From: Schauerella fraxinea
GTDB lineage: Bacteria > Pseudomonadota > Gammaproteobacteria > Burkholderiales > Burkholderiaceae_B
Reading direction: 5' to 3'
Assembly: GCA_030849945.1 (NCBI GenBank)
Contig: JAVDKK010000002.1
Span: 434,001-498,000 of the forward strand
DNA: 64,000 nt
Positions within the stretch are counted from its first letter, which is position 1; every line of letters starts with the position of its first letter. The translations under genes and the position numbers were made by a program. Under the pieces are notes generated by a model, which worked only from the letters and a program-made list of their open reading frames with translations, was not told the DNA's origin and made no database searches. Shown in pieces: positions 9,058 through 17,613 of this stretch.

Positions 9058-9998
9058 CAGTAGCGCACCCGAGGATCGACCACCATATACATGAGGTCGA
9101 TGAAAAGATTGATAAGCACGTAAATCGCGGCAATCACGAGCAGGGCGCCTTGTATGACGGGATAGTCGCGGCGCAACACGGCAGACACGACCAGGCTACC
9201 CACGCCCGGCAAGCCAAACACCGTTTCGGTCACGACGGCCCCGCTGATCAACAGCGCCGTGGTCAAGCCGATTACGGTCAGAATCGGAATCAGGGCATTA
9301 CGTACGGCGTGCTTGAGGATGACGCGGGTTTCGGTCAGGCCCTTGGCCCGCGCGGTGCGCACGTAATCGTCGCGCAGCACGTCGAGCATGCTGGCGCGAA
9401 TGAAGCGCGTAATGAGCGCCGAGTTGACGACCCCCAGCACCACGGCCGGCAAAATCAGGTGCGACAGCCGGGTGCCGATCGACGCATCGGGGCCGCCATA
9501 ACCCGATACCGGCAGCCAGCCGAGCTTGACGGCAAACACCTGCATCAGGAGCAGCCCCAGCCAGAAACTGGGCACGCTGGAGGTAAACATCGAAAACGAC
9601 AGCACCGACTGATCCAGCACCGTGCCGCGTTTGACGGCCGAAAGGATCCCCACCGGTACTGCGATCGCGGTCGCGATCAACAGCGACATGATCGTGAGCC
9701 AGAACGTGGGCTCGGCGCGGTCGGCCAACGCCGAAAGCACCGGCTTGTTCAGGAAGATGGATTGCCCGAGATCGCCGCGCGCAAGTTGGCCGAGCCACGT
9801 CACATACTGCAGCGGCAGCGGTCGATCCAGCCCGAGTTGCGTGCGCAAGGCAGAGATGTCCTGCTGGCTGGCCTCGGGGCCGAGCATCACCGCGGCAGGG
9901 TCGCCTGGGGTCACGCGGATGATCACGAACACGATGGTGGCGACGATGAACATCACCGCGATCAGTCCGACGATCCGGTTCATGAGATAACGCAACAC
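9057..9998 (-). CDS. Oligopeptide/dipeptide ABC transporter permease (DppB/OppB type)
   Basis: Inner-membrane permease, 313 aa, partner of the DppC-type subunit. N-terminus LRYLMNRIVGLIAVMFIVATIVFVI is the typical first helix, then RVTPGDPAAVMLG, and the EAA loop VRTARAKGLTETRVILKHAV. I prefer the GTG at 9998 because GAGG stands seven bases before it; an in-frame TTG at 10004 is only a base or so from that GAGG. It is separated from the binding-protein gene by 92 bp that carry a large hairpin, unlike the overlapping junctions further along the transporter genes. Confidence 0.92.
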   Translation of the reverse strand: MLRYLMNRIVGLIAVMFIVATIVFVIIRVTPGDPAAVMLGPEASQQDISALRTQLGLDRPLPLQYVTWLGQLARGDLGQSIFLNKPVLSALADRAEPTFWLTIMSLLIATAIAVPVGILSAVKRGTVLDQSVLSFSMFTSSVPSFWLGLLLMQVFAVKLGWLPVSGYGGPDASIGTRLSHLILPAVVLGVVNSALITRFIRASMLDVLRDDYVRTARAKGLTETRVILKHAVRNALIPILTVIGLTTALLISGAVVTETVFGLPGVGSLVVSAVLRRDYPVIQGALLVIAAIYVLINLFIDLMYMVVDPRVRY

Positions 9999-10050
9999 GG
10001 TCAATCCTCAAACGCTCAGAGCGGGCAGTAGTGCCTCGACATGCGAGGGT

Positions 10051-10085
10051 GTTGCGGCGCGCGTCGGTTCGACGGGCGCCGCAAC
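10051..10085 (-). other. large intercistronic stem-loop between binding-protein and permease genes
   Basis: A perfect 10-bp inverted repeat (GTTGCGGCGC at 10051-10060, GCGCCGCAAC at 10076-10085) encloses a second 5-bp stem (CGTCG/CGACG) with a 3-nt loop, making about 15 GC-rich pairs with one mismatch. It begins 5 bp after the binding-protein stop codon and there is no U-tract. Such hairpins often protect the 3' end of the binding-protein message so that this subunit is made in excess of the membrane parts, as in mal-type operons; here that role is inferred. Confidence 0.7.
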
Positions 10086-10090
10086 GGCGG

Positions 10091-11656
10091 TTACTTCGCC
10101 GTTTTGTAGGCGTTCCAGAAGTAAGGCCACGGCGCCGGCGTCACGCCTTCGAGCGTCTTGGCGCGCGCAGCTTGCGCATTGAAGTCACCCACCTTGATGA
10201 ACGGCACTTCGTCGTACACCGCTTGCTGTACGTCCTTCCAGAGCTTGACGCGTTCGTCGGGCGTGCGGGCCTGATTGAAAGCATCCAGCGTTTGATTGCG
10301 GCGCGGCGTATCCCACCATCCCGGTGCATCCTTGGACGGGAAGTCGATCAATGCCGGTTCGGGCAGGAACGGGCTGTGGGTGATGAATACGTCCCACAGG
10401 GCTGGATCCTGGCGGCGCTGCGTGAGCGTGGCCCAATCCACCACTTGCATATCCACCTTGAAGCCGGCGGCCTTCAGATACTCGGCCGCGACCAGTGCCA
10501 TCTTGTAGTGGAATTCGTACTGCTGGCTGGTCAAGATGCGGATCGTGGGGTTGGCCACTTTGGCTTCATCCAGCATCTTCTTGGCGCCGGCGGCATCGCC
10601 CTTGTTGTAGACCTTGGCGCCCAGTTGCGTGGCCCAGGGATAGCCCTTGGGATACAAATCCCCATTGAGCGTGTAGAAGTCCTTGCTGCCGAACGCGGCG
10701 AAGAGCATGTCTTCTTCGTTCAGCGCCAATTGCACCGCTTGCCGCACCTTCACGTCGGCCATCAGGCCTTGTTTGGTATTGAGCACCATGCGCGGCCAGC
10801 CGAACGGCTCGAGCATGACCAGCTCAGAGCGGCCGGCGCGCACCTTGTCGCGCGATTCCACCGGCAGCGAATCCACATAGTCATATTGGCCGGCCACTGC
10901 GCTTTCGATGCGCGTATTGGCATTCGTGACGGGCACAAAACGGATTTCGTCCAGATACTGCTTGCGCGCGCCGCCGTAACCATCGGGCTCGCCGTCACGC
11001 GACTTGTAGCCTTCGAAGCGGGTGAGCTGGATATATTGATCCGGCACGCGCGCCTTCAATTGATATGGGCCGGTACCCACGAATTCGGTCAAGGGCGATG
11101 CGAGCTTGCCCTTGGGCATCACCACGGCCGCGCTGTTGTTCATGGCCAATAGCGCCGTCAAGGGGGCATACGGCTGCTTGAGCACGATCCGCACGGCGTT
11201 GTCGCCGGACGCTTCGATACTGGTGATCAACTTGGCCGCTTGCTTGCCGCGCGAGGCGGTTTCGGTCCAGCGCTTGAGCGACGCGACCACGTCGGCGGCG
11301 TCCATTTTGGCGCCGTCGTGAAACGTAATGCCCGTGCGCAAGGGAATGGTGTAGGTCAGGCCATCGGCACTGATCTCCGGCAGCTTCTCGGCCAGGAGCG
11401 GCGTCACATTCCATTTGGCGTCGAACGTGTACAGCGTTTCGAACATGTGTTGCGTAAGGATGCCGACCAGATCTGCCGTGCTGCTCATCGGATCGAGCGT
11501 GGGCGGCTCGCCAATGGTGGCGACCGAAATCGTGCCGCCTTTGGTGGGCGCCGCAGCCAAAGTTGGGGTGGACAGCATCGTCAAACCGATGGCGAGAGCG
11601 GTGGCGGCGAGCACGCCTTTCAAACCGCCGCCCAGCCGGGGGGTACGCACGTTCAT
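10091..11656 (-). CDS. Periplasmic oligopeptide-binding protein (SBP_bac_5, DppA/OppA type)
   Basis: Secreted solute receptor of the ABC importer, 521 aa. A signal peptide (basic MNVRTPRLGGGLK, hydrophobic core, cleavage near TLAAAP) precedes the SBP_bac_5 fold: GGTISVATIGEPPTLDPM, LAEKLPEISADGLTYTIPLR, TGITFHDG and the later VRQAVQLALNEEDM. Start at 11656 follows GGAG. It lies directly after the PLP-enzyme gene and before the permeases. Ligand class cannot be read from sequence, but the company of an N-acyl-D-amino acid deacylase and a D-amino acid lyase points to short peptides or acylated D-amino acids. Confidence 0.92.
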   Translation of the reverse strand: MNVRTPRLGGGLKGVLAATALAIGLTMLSTPTLAAAPTKGGTISVATIGEPPTLDPMSSTADLVGILTQHMFETLYTFDAKWNVTPLLAEKLPEISADGLTYTIPLRTGITFHDGAKMDAADVVASLKRWTETASRGKQAAKLITSIEASGDNAVRIVLKQPYAPLTALLAMNNSAAVVMPKGKLASPLTEFVGTGPYQLKARVPDQYIQLTRFEGYKSRDGEPDGYGGARKQYLDEIRFVPVTNANTRIESAVAGQYDYVDSLPVESRDKVRAGRSELVMLEPFGWPRMVLNTKQGLMADVKVRQAVQLALNEEDMLFAAFGSKDFYTLNGDLYPKGYPWATQLGAKVYNKGDAAGAKKMLDEAKVANPTIRILTSQQYEFHYKMALVAAEYLKAAGFKVDMQVVDWATLTQRRQDPALWDVFITHSPFLPEPALIDFPSKDAPGWWDTPRRNQTLDAFNQARTPDERVKLWKDVQQAVYDEVPFIKVGDFNAQAARAKTLEGVTPAPWPYFWNAYKTAK

Positions 11657-11729
11657 GAGTCTAGCTCCAAGGAGTCGAAAACCAAGGGTGTTGCGAGGAT
11701 CGGGAAAACGGAAATCGAAGGGGCGGGAA

Positions 11730-13007
11730 TCAGAAAAACGTTTCCGCCACGTCGGTGACGCGGTACTGCTCGTCGACCAGCAAAACCTGACGCCACTTGT
11801 CGAACGTCAGGCAGGGATGCGAAATATCGAAGGCAATCATGTCGCCGACCTGGATGTCGTCGTGTGCTTCGACCGCCATGAAGGCGTGCTGATCCATCAT
11901 CGCGGTAAGTGCCCAATGGGCGGGCGCCTTGCGCGGCGCCGTAGCGTCACTGCCCGGGCGGTACGTGGTGGCGGGCGAGGGCAGGCCGGCGTCGAACGCC
12001 GCATCGCGTTTGCCCAACGCCACGATCGCGCGGCCCGGTTCGGGCATAGACTGCACGTAGGCCCATACTTGCAGCGCCGGCAACAAACCCGGTGCATGGT
12101 CTCGGGCGACGGGGTTGTGGGTATTGATACGTTCGGCAGACGAGCGGTAAATGCCGACGTCATGCGAGAGATAGCAGCCCGGGCGCAGCACGATATCCAA
12201 CGGCGACCCGATATCCACGCCCGAAAACTCCTCGGCCACTACATCGAACCACGCCGAGCCGGCCCCGGTGAGGATGGCCGGCCCGTCGGTGCGCAGCCGG
12301 TGCTCGGACGCCAATAGCTTGAGCGCCGCCGTGGCGCGCTGCAGAAAGCGGCGGATCGATGCCTCATCCGGCAACACGCCTTCGTAGACTTCGATGCCGG
12401 CGAGCGCCAACGCATCGGGCCACTTGGCGATCGCATCGAGCACATCGCGCAGTTGCGCGTCATCGCGTACGCCGTTGCGCCCGCCGGGCACGCCAAGCTC
12501 GATCAGGATCGGCAAGCGCAGTCCCTGTTCGGCGAAGTAGGCGCCCAGTGCGGCCACGTTGTCGGCCGAGTCGACGCAGCAGAAGAAAGTGAAGTCTGGA
12601 TCGCGCAGCAGCTCGGCAATGATGGCCATATTGGCCCGGCCCACCAATTGGTTGGCCATGATGATCCGACGCACACCGTGGTGATAGGCCGCGCGAACCT
12701 GCGGCGCGTTGGCCAGCGTGATGCCCCAGGCACCGCCCGCGAGTTGCCGCTGAAACAGTGCCGGACTCATCGTGGTTTTGCCATGCGGCGCGAGTTTCAC
12801 GCCGTAGGCTTCCATGAACTGCTGCATCCACTGCAGATTGTGCGCAACGCGTTTCGCATCCAACACAGCGACCGGCAAGCTCACGTCTTCCGCCAGCAGA
12901 TTCCAGCCCAGATCGCCGATCTGGGCGGTGGTACAGGCGGGAGGAAATGCGCCCAGCCCCTTACCGTTGACGTCCAAAAGCGCGGGAGGAAATGCCGATG
13001 TGTGCAT
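11730..13007 (-). CDS. D-threonine aldolase/D-serine deaminase-like PLP enzyme (DSD1/alanine-racemase fold)
   Basis: PLP enzyme of the D-threonine aldolase/D-serine dehydratase family (425 aa), acting on D-amino acids. The alanine-racemase-type barrel has its PLP lysine in KLAPHGKTTMSP; downstream ITLANAPQVRAA, LIELGVPGGRNG, LTGAGSAWFDV and RPGCYLSHD follow the family order. Near the C-terminus SHPCLTFDKW supplies the H-x-C pair that binds the metal in D-serine dehydratase. First gene of the nine-gene minus-strand operon. The start at 13007 has only a weak purine stretch upstream. Dehydratase activity would yield 2-aminoacrylate, the substrate of RidA, whose gene closes the operon. Aldolase versus deaminase cannot be settled here. 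Confidence 0.88.
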   Translation of the reverse strand: MHTSAFPPALLDVNGKGLGAFPPACTTAQIGDLGWNLLAEDVSLPVAVLDAKRVAHNLQWMQQFMEAYGVKLAPHGKTTMSPALFQRQLAGGAWGITLANAPQVRAAYHHGVRRIIMANQLVGRANMAIIAELLRDPDFTFFCCVDSADNVAALGAYFAEQGLRLPILIELGVPGGRNGVRDDAQLRDVLDAIAKWPDALALAGIEVYEGVLPDEASIRRFLQRATAALKLLASEHRLRTDGPAILTGAGSAWFDVVAEEFSGVDIGSPLDIVLRPGCYLSHDVGIYRSSAERINTHNPVARDHAPGLLPALQVWAYVQSMPEPGRAIVALGKRDAAFDAGLPSPATTYRPGSDATAPRKAPAHWALTAMMDQHAFMAVEAHDDIQVGDMIAFDISHPCLTFDKWRQVLLVDEQYRVTDVAETFF

Positions 13008-13028
13008 GGGGCGGTGCCTGCCTTTCGT

Positions 13029-13041
13029 GAAAAATGTTTTC
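13029..13041. promoter_or_regulatory. inverted repeat GAAAA-ATG-TTTTC, candidate RpiR operator
   Basis: A perfect 5-3-5 inverted repeat 21 bp upstream of the first gene of the D-amino-acid operon. GAAA/TTTC dyads of this kind are plausible targets for RpiR-family regulators, and an RpiR gene lies inside the operon. Assignment is by context only. Confidence 0.5.
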
Positions 13042-13063
13042 GTATCACCTGTTGGTATTTGAT

Positions 13064-13088
13064 TATCCTGAAAAAGATTTGCAGGATA
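13064..13088. promoter_or_regulatory. inverted repeat TATCCTG-N11-CAGGATA in the shared upstream region
   Basis: A perfect 7-bp dyad with an 11-bp AT-rich spacer in the 353-bp gap between the D-amino-acid operon and the yegD-like gene. The spacing (about two turns between half-site centres) suits a dimeric regulator or a promoter-overlapping operator. No other gene is visible in 13008-13360. Confidence 0.5.
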
Positions 13089-13092
13089 TAGG

Positions 13093-13104
13093 GGGTAATT
13101 ACCC
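13093..13104. promoter_or_regulatory. 12-bp perfect palindrome GGGTAATTACCC
   Basis: A contiguous self-complementary 12-mer 4 bp beyond the TATCCTG dyad, in the same upstream region. Its purpose is unknown; it could be a further operator half of either divergent transcription unit. Confidence 0.45.
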
Positions 13105-13360
13105 TAGTGAGGCCTTGCGCCACGGTATCCGGCTAGAACATTCACGCATCCCCAGGCGGATCGGGCAGATGTGAAAACAAACCGCATTGGCGCTAAACTA
13201 TTGGGTTGCCCCTGCGTTATGCCGCCCAGTGCGCGTGCATCGACGCATGCTCAACGCGGTGCGCGTTTCTTGTAACGCCCCAGTGCGCATGCCGGTCGAC
13301 CCACGCGCTGTGCGAGCGGATATCGGCGCCGGGCCGCTCCTCTTTCTTGTCTTGCATCAC

Positions 13361-14614
13361 ATGACGTCAATCGCCTGCGGCATCGACTTTGGCACTTCCA
13401 ATTCCACAGCGGGATGGGTGTGTCCGGGGCGCGATGCGCTGCTCCTGCTCGAGGACGGCAAGCCCACATTGCCCTCCGCTATCTTCTTTCACGCTGAAGA
13501 CGCCGAAGTCAGTTACGGGCGCGCGGCGTTGTCGGACTATTTGGCCGGCTATGACGGCCGCCTGATGCGCTCGATGAAGAGTTTGCTCGGCAGTTCGTTG
13601 ATGGATGGCCATACCGAGGTGCAGGGGCGGTCATTACCCTTTCGCACCTTGCTCACGCGCTTCATCGCCGAACTCAAGCAGCGCGCCGAAACGTCGGCGG
13701 GGCGGGAGTTCTCATCGGTGGTGCTGGGTCGCCCCGTGTATTTCGTAGACGGCAATCCCGAAGCGGATCAGCTCGCCGAGGATACGCTGGCCGATATCGC
13801 ACGCTCGACGGGCTTCAAGGACATCGCATTTCAGTTCGAACCGCTGGCGGCCGCTTTCGATTACGAGTCGCGGATCACGCGCGAAGAACTGGTGCTCGTG
13901 ATCGACATCGGGGGCGGTACGTCCGACTTCACGTTGATCCGCCTGGGTCCCGACCGCGCCGGCCGTGCCGATCGCCGCGACGACATCCTCGCCAATGGCG
14001 GGGTGCACATCGGCGGTACCGACTTCGATAAACAGCTCAGCCTTGCCAGTGCCATGCCGCTGCTGGGGTTGGGCACGCAATTTCGCAATGGCAAGGATGT
14101 GCCGTCTACCCAATATGGCAATCTGTCGTGCTGGCACACCATCAATATTGCCTACTCGAAAAAAGCCTGGGAACACTTCACGTTCATTCGCAGCAATGCG
14201 GTCGAACGCGACAAGATCGAACGGCTGCTTAAGCTGGTGACCGAGCGCAGCGGGCATTGGCTGGCGATGCAGGTGGAAGAGGCCAAGATTGCGCTGTCGC
14301 AGTCACCGGCCACGCAAGTGGATATGTCGCGCATCGAAGCCGGCTTGGCCGTGCCAATCGATCAGGCGCAGTTTGCCGACGCCATCGGTGGGCTGGTCGG
14401 CAAAGTCGAGCGCACGGTAACCGACATCCTGGCGCAGGCGGGCGTAGCGGCGGGCGATGTGGATACGCTGTTTTTTACCGGTGGTTCGAGCCGCGTGCCG
14501 CTGCTGCGCGAGCGGTTGGCCGCGCTGGTGCCGGACGCCAAATGCCAGGAAGGCGATGTCTTCGGCAGCATCGGCATGGGGCTCGCGCTGGACGCGGCGC
14601 GGAAGTTCGGCTGA
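13361..14614 (+). CDS. yegD: Hsp70-family chaperone-like protein (YegD type)
   Basis: Actin-fold ATPase of the Hsp70 superfamily, 417 aa, lacking the long C-terminal substrate domain of DnaK, as in YegD. The nucleotide-binding motifs are clear: CGIDFGTSNSTAGW (phosphate 1), VLVIDIGGGTSDFTLIRLG (phosphate 2), GGVHIGGTDFD, and LFFTGGSSRVPLLRERL (adenosine motif). Start chosen at the ATG at 13361, which puts the phosphate-1 loop at the expected N-terminal position; the frame is open back to 13187 but those 58 residues look non-coding. Client unknown. It stands alone between the D-amino-acid operon and the DUF3253/antiporter pair. Confidence 0.87.
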   Translation: MTSIACGIDFGTSNSTAGWVCPGRDALLLLEDGKPTLPSAIFFHAEDAEVSYGRAALSDYLAGYDGRLMRSMKSLLGSSLMDGHTEVQGRSLPFRTLLTRFIAELKQRAETSAGREFSSVVLGRPVYFVDGNPEADQLAEDTLADIARSTGFKDIAFQFEPLAAAFDYESRITREELVLVIDIGGGTSDFTLIRLGPDRAGRADRRDDILANGGVHIGGTDFDKQLSLASAMPLLGLGTQFRNGKDVPSTQYGNLSCWHTINIAYSKKAWEHFTFIRSNAVERDKIERLLKLVTERSGHWLAMQVEEAKIALSQSPATQVDMSRIEAGLAVPIDQAQFADAIGGLVGKVERTVTDILAQAGVAAGDVDTLFFTGGSSRVPLLRERLAALVPDAKCQEGDVFGSIGMGLALDAARKFG

Positions 14615-14699
14615 GCCCAAGAAGCTGGCGACCCGATGCTACGGCGATGCGGCCTGCACGGTAGGGGTGACGCGCTGGGCCCAAGCCTCCCGTGCGGTG

Positions 14700-14969
14700 T
14701 CAGGGAAACCCTTTTCCGCGCCGCAGCCGGATCGGCCCGTGATCCAGCGTGGCCGGCGTTACCGTTGCATCGCCCCGCGTGATGCGCAGCCGGCCCGCCG
14801 CTTGCATCGCCGCGGCCACCGCGCGCACTTTTGGCATCAAGCCCCGCCATGTGGCCTCATCATCGCTCATGGCCCGTGCGACCTCTGACGGACAAATCGA
14901 CGACGACGCGTCTCGTTTGCCGAGCAGGTCGAGAATAAGCCGTTCGATACGTTGATTTTCGGCGGTCAT
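14700..14969 (-). CDS. DUF3253-domain small protein
   Basis: An 89-residue protein of the DUF3253 family: IERLILDLLGKRDASSSICPSEVARAM, WRGLMPKVRAVAAAMQAAGRLRITRGD and the closing HGPIRLRRGKGF are the recognisable blocks. The fold looks like a winged helix, so DNA or RNA binding is conceivable, but the function is unknown. I chose the ATG at 14969; the frame is open further upstream to 15143 but would overlap the divergent antiporter gene with unlikely sequence. The two starts are 65 bp apart. Confidence 0.8.
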   Translation of the reverse strand: MTAENQRIERLILDLLGKRDASSSICPSEVARAMSDDEATWRGLMPKVRAVAAAMQAAGRLRITRGDATVTPATLDHGPIRLRRGKGFP

Positions 14970-15034
14970 GGCGATCCAGATGATGCGGTCCGTTGGAATG
15001 AACCCATTCGATATTGACACACACTGAGGTCCCG

Positions 15035-16684
15035 ATGGACGTCGTATCCGTAGTTTTGATCTTTTTGTTGACGGTTGTCGTAAGCGGCTTTCTGGTTCGC
15101 TTGCTGCCCATCGCCGTGCCACTGCCGATCCTGCAAATTGCATTGGGGGCGGGATTGTCGATGAGCGGATTCAACGTCGCCTTCGATTCGCATCTTTTTC
15201 TGCTCCTCTTTATCCCGCCGCTGTTGTTTCTCGATGGCTGGCGTATTCCGAAGGGGGCCTTGTTTCGCGACTGGCGCACAATTCTCGCGTTGGCGATCGG
15301 CTTGGTGGTGTTCACTGTCGCGGGCATGGGCGTTTTGATCCATTGGTTGCTCCCGGCGGTGCCATTGGCCGTGGCCTTTGCGCTGGCCGCCATTTTGTCG
15401 CCCACCGACCCCGTGGCGGTGAGCGCGATGACCGCCAACTCGCCCGTGCCGTCGCGCTTGATGCACATTCTGGAAGGCGAGTCGTTATTGAACGACGCCA
15501 GCGGATTGGTGTGCTTCAGCTTCGCCGTTACCGCCGCGCTCACCGGCACGTTCTCGATGGGCGAGGCCACGCTGAGTTTCGGCTTTGTCGCGGGCGGTGG
15601 TGTGGTCGTGGGTGTGGCCGTCACCTGGCTGATCGGGCGCTGCAGTCGCTTTCTGGTCAAGCGCGTTGGGGAAGACTCGTCGATCCAGATTTTGATCAGT
15701 CTGTTGATTCCGTTTGCCGCTTATCTAGCCGCCGAGCACATCGGCGTCTCGGGCATCCTGGCGGCCGCAGTCGCGGGGATCGCGATGCACTACGCCGAGC
15801 TCATCGGTCGGCCGTTGCCCGCCACGCGGATGCAGCGCAATGCGGTTTGGGACACCATCCAAACGGCACTCAACGGCATTATTTTTGTGTTGTTGGGTGA
15901 GCAACTGCCTACGATGTTGCGCGATTTGCCGGCTGTGGCGGCTTCGGCCGGCGTGGCAGGGCCGTGGCATTTGCTCGGCTATGCGGCGCTGATCACATTC
16001 GGACTCGGTGCCATGCGATTTGCCTGGGTGTGGACGGCGGTGCGCGTGACGGCCGTTCGCGCCGAGCGCCTCGGCAAGTCCACGCCCATGCCCAAAACGC
16101 GTTTGCTTGCAGTGACGGCCACCGCTGGGGTGCGGGGCGCCATCACGCTGGCCGGTATTCTCACACTGCCCTTGACGACGCTGGACGGCAGCGCGTTTCC
16201 TGGGCGCGATGTGGCCATCTTCATTGCGATGGCGGTGATTCTGTTTTCACTCACCCTGGCGAGTATCGGGTTGCCCTTGCTCACGCGTGGGTTGGCCGCC
16301 GACCTGCCCGATGCTGCCCCGCAGCGCAGCGAGGACAACGCGCGCACGGCGGCTGCCGAGGCGGCGATACGCCGTATCGATGCGATCAATGCCGAACCCG
16401 AAAACGACGAACTTGCGGCCGGCGCACGCGCGCAAGCGGTGATGCGCTTGCGCGATGCTTATCAACGGCGCATCGACTATGGCGACAGCACCGACGAAGA
16501 TGCGGCCGAGGCTTTGCGGGCGGTGCAGGCCGAGCGGGCGTTGCGCGTTCAGGCACTACGCGCCGAGCGCAATGAACTTTACCGGCTGCGCCGGGCGCGC
16601 GCCATCGACGACGATGTGCATCAGCGCCTGTTGCGCGAGATCGATCTACAGGAGGCGAGCTTGACCCAAACGCGCGCGCATTGA
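15035..16684 (+). CDS. CPA1-family Na+/H+ antiporter
   Basis: Inner-membrane monovalent cation/proton antiporter, 549 aa. About twelve membrane segments fill residues 1-425; family motifs are LFIPPLLFLDGW, LSPTDPVAVSAM and the ion-site stretch EGESLLNDASGL with its Asn-Asp pair, then GVRGAITLAGIL. The last 130 residues are a charged, Arg/Glu/Ala-rich cytoplasmic tail likely to form a coiled coil and regulate activity. The ATG at 15035 follows GAGG by six bases. Roles in pH and Na+ homeostasis follow from the family; ion selectivity is not visible. Confidence 0.92.
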   Translation: MDVVSVVLIFLLTVVVSGFLVRLLPIAVPLPILQIALGAGLSMSGFNVAFDSHLFLLLFIPPLLFLDGWRIPKGALFRDWRTILALAIGLVVFTVAGMGVLIHWLLPAVPLAVAFALAAILSPTDPVAVSAMTANSPVPSRLMHILEGESLLNDASGLVCFSFAVTAALTGTFSMGEATLSFGFVAGGGVVVGVAVTWLIGRCSRFLVKRVGEDSSIQILISLLIPFAAYLAAEHIGVSGILAAAVAGIAMHYAELIGRPLPATRMQRNAVWDTIQTALNGIIFVLLGEQLPTMLRDLPAVAASAGVAGPWHLLGYAALITFGLGAMRFAWVWTAVRVTAVRAERLGKSTPMPKTRLLAVTATAGVRGAITLAGILTLPLTTLDGSAFPGRDVAIFIAMAVILFSLTLASIGLPLLTRGLAADLPDAAPQRSEDNARTAAAEAAIRRIDAINAEPENDELAAGARAQAVMRLRDAYQRRIDYGDSTDEDAAEALRAVQAERALRVQALRAERNELYRLRRARAIDDDVHQRLLREIDLQEASLTQTRAH

Positions 16685-16834
16685 TGCAAACGATCCGCGC
16701 CCTGTGGCGACTCTGAGCGTGCCGGCCGATGCGCCGCAGCCGATGAATCAGGCGGAGCGCGGCTTGACAGCACCTGGGCGCGGTTCGATGATGCGGGGCT
16801 GGTTTCCCATCAAGGCGGCCTCGGCCGGCTCCTC

Positions 16835-17500
16835 ATGCAACACGTCAGCACCTTTTCATCATGGGATGCGGCTCGCCGCCTGAGCGCGCCCTGGCAGGCG
16901 CGTACCGATGTGGGACGGATCCGCCGTTTGGCTGCAGGCGACACGCTATACAGCCAGGGCGATACGCACGATCGCTTCTATCTCGTGCGTACCGGGTTGC
17001 TGCATACCACCGTGCTGCGCCCGTCGGGGCAGGCGCTCTTGCTCGAGATATTTGGGCCGGGCGCCATCTTCGGCGAGGCATCTGCCTTCATCGATACGCA
17101 GCGGTATGTGACCGCCGTCGCCGTCACGCCGGCGGTGTTGAGCGAATATCACGCCGCGGATATCGCCGCCATGGTGTCCGCCGAGCCGCAACTGGCCATC
17201 TCGCTCATCCAGTTGCTCGGCATCAAGCACCGCATTCTCATCGGCAAACTTTTGAGTTTGACGTCGGCCAGCCCCCAAGCGCGTTTGATCGGCCTGCTGG
17301 GCCGGTTGGCGCTTACCGCTGAAGATCCTGCGCTCGTGCGCCTCACGCACGAGCAACTGGCGTCCATGGCCGCACTGACCCGCGTCACGGTCACACGGGC
17401 TTTGAAGGTGTTGGCCGAAGAAGGGCTGATCTCGACGCGTTCGAAGGGGGTGGAGATTCTCGATGCAAAGGCATTGATCGCCCGCGTGGGGCAAATCTAA
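16835..17500 (+). CDS. Crp/Fnr-family transcriptional regulator
   Basis: 221-residue regulator with an N-terminal cyclic-nucleotide-binding-like jelly roll (LAAGDTLYSQGDTHDRFYLVRTGLL, LEIFGPGAIFGEASAF) and a C-terminal winged helix (LTHEQLASMAALTRVTVTRALKVLAEEGLI). There is no N-terminal cysteine cluster, so it is not an Fe-S Fnr; effector unknown. It precedes and is co-directional with the SDR/TTT operon starting 113 bp downstream, which makes it a possible local regulator. The 150-bp gap to the antiporter gene shows nothing I can identify. Confidence 0.88.
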   Translation: MQHVSTFSSWDAARRLSAPWQARTDVGRIRRLAAGDTLYSQGDTHDRFYLVRTGLLHTTVLRPSGQALLLEIFGPGAIFGEASAFIDTQRYVTAVAVTPAVLSEYHAADIAAMVSAEPQLAISLIQLLGIKHRILIGKLLSLTSASPQARLIGLLGRLALTAEDPALVRLTHEQLASMAALTRVTVTRALKVLAEEGLISTRSKGVEILDAKALIARVGQI

Positions 17501-17613
17501 TCGTTAACCCCGCGGTTCATTTCACGCCCTGAAAAACACCATTCGCGTTGTATCGCCGTATACGTTGGCGGCGCAGCGTCGCGCGCTAGAGTGTGTCGTC
17601 ATCAGGAGACGGC

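Noticed and set aside
17541..17572. CGTATACG palindrome upstream of the SDR operon as a Crp/Fnr site
   Set aside because: It does not resemble a Crp (TGTGA-N6-TCACA) or Fnr (TTGAT-N4-ATCAA) site and is only 8 bp.
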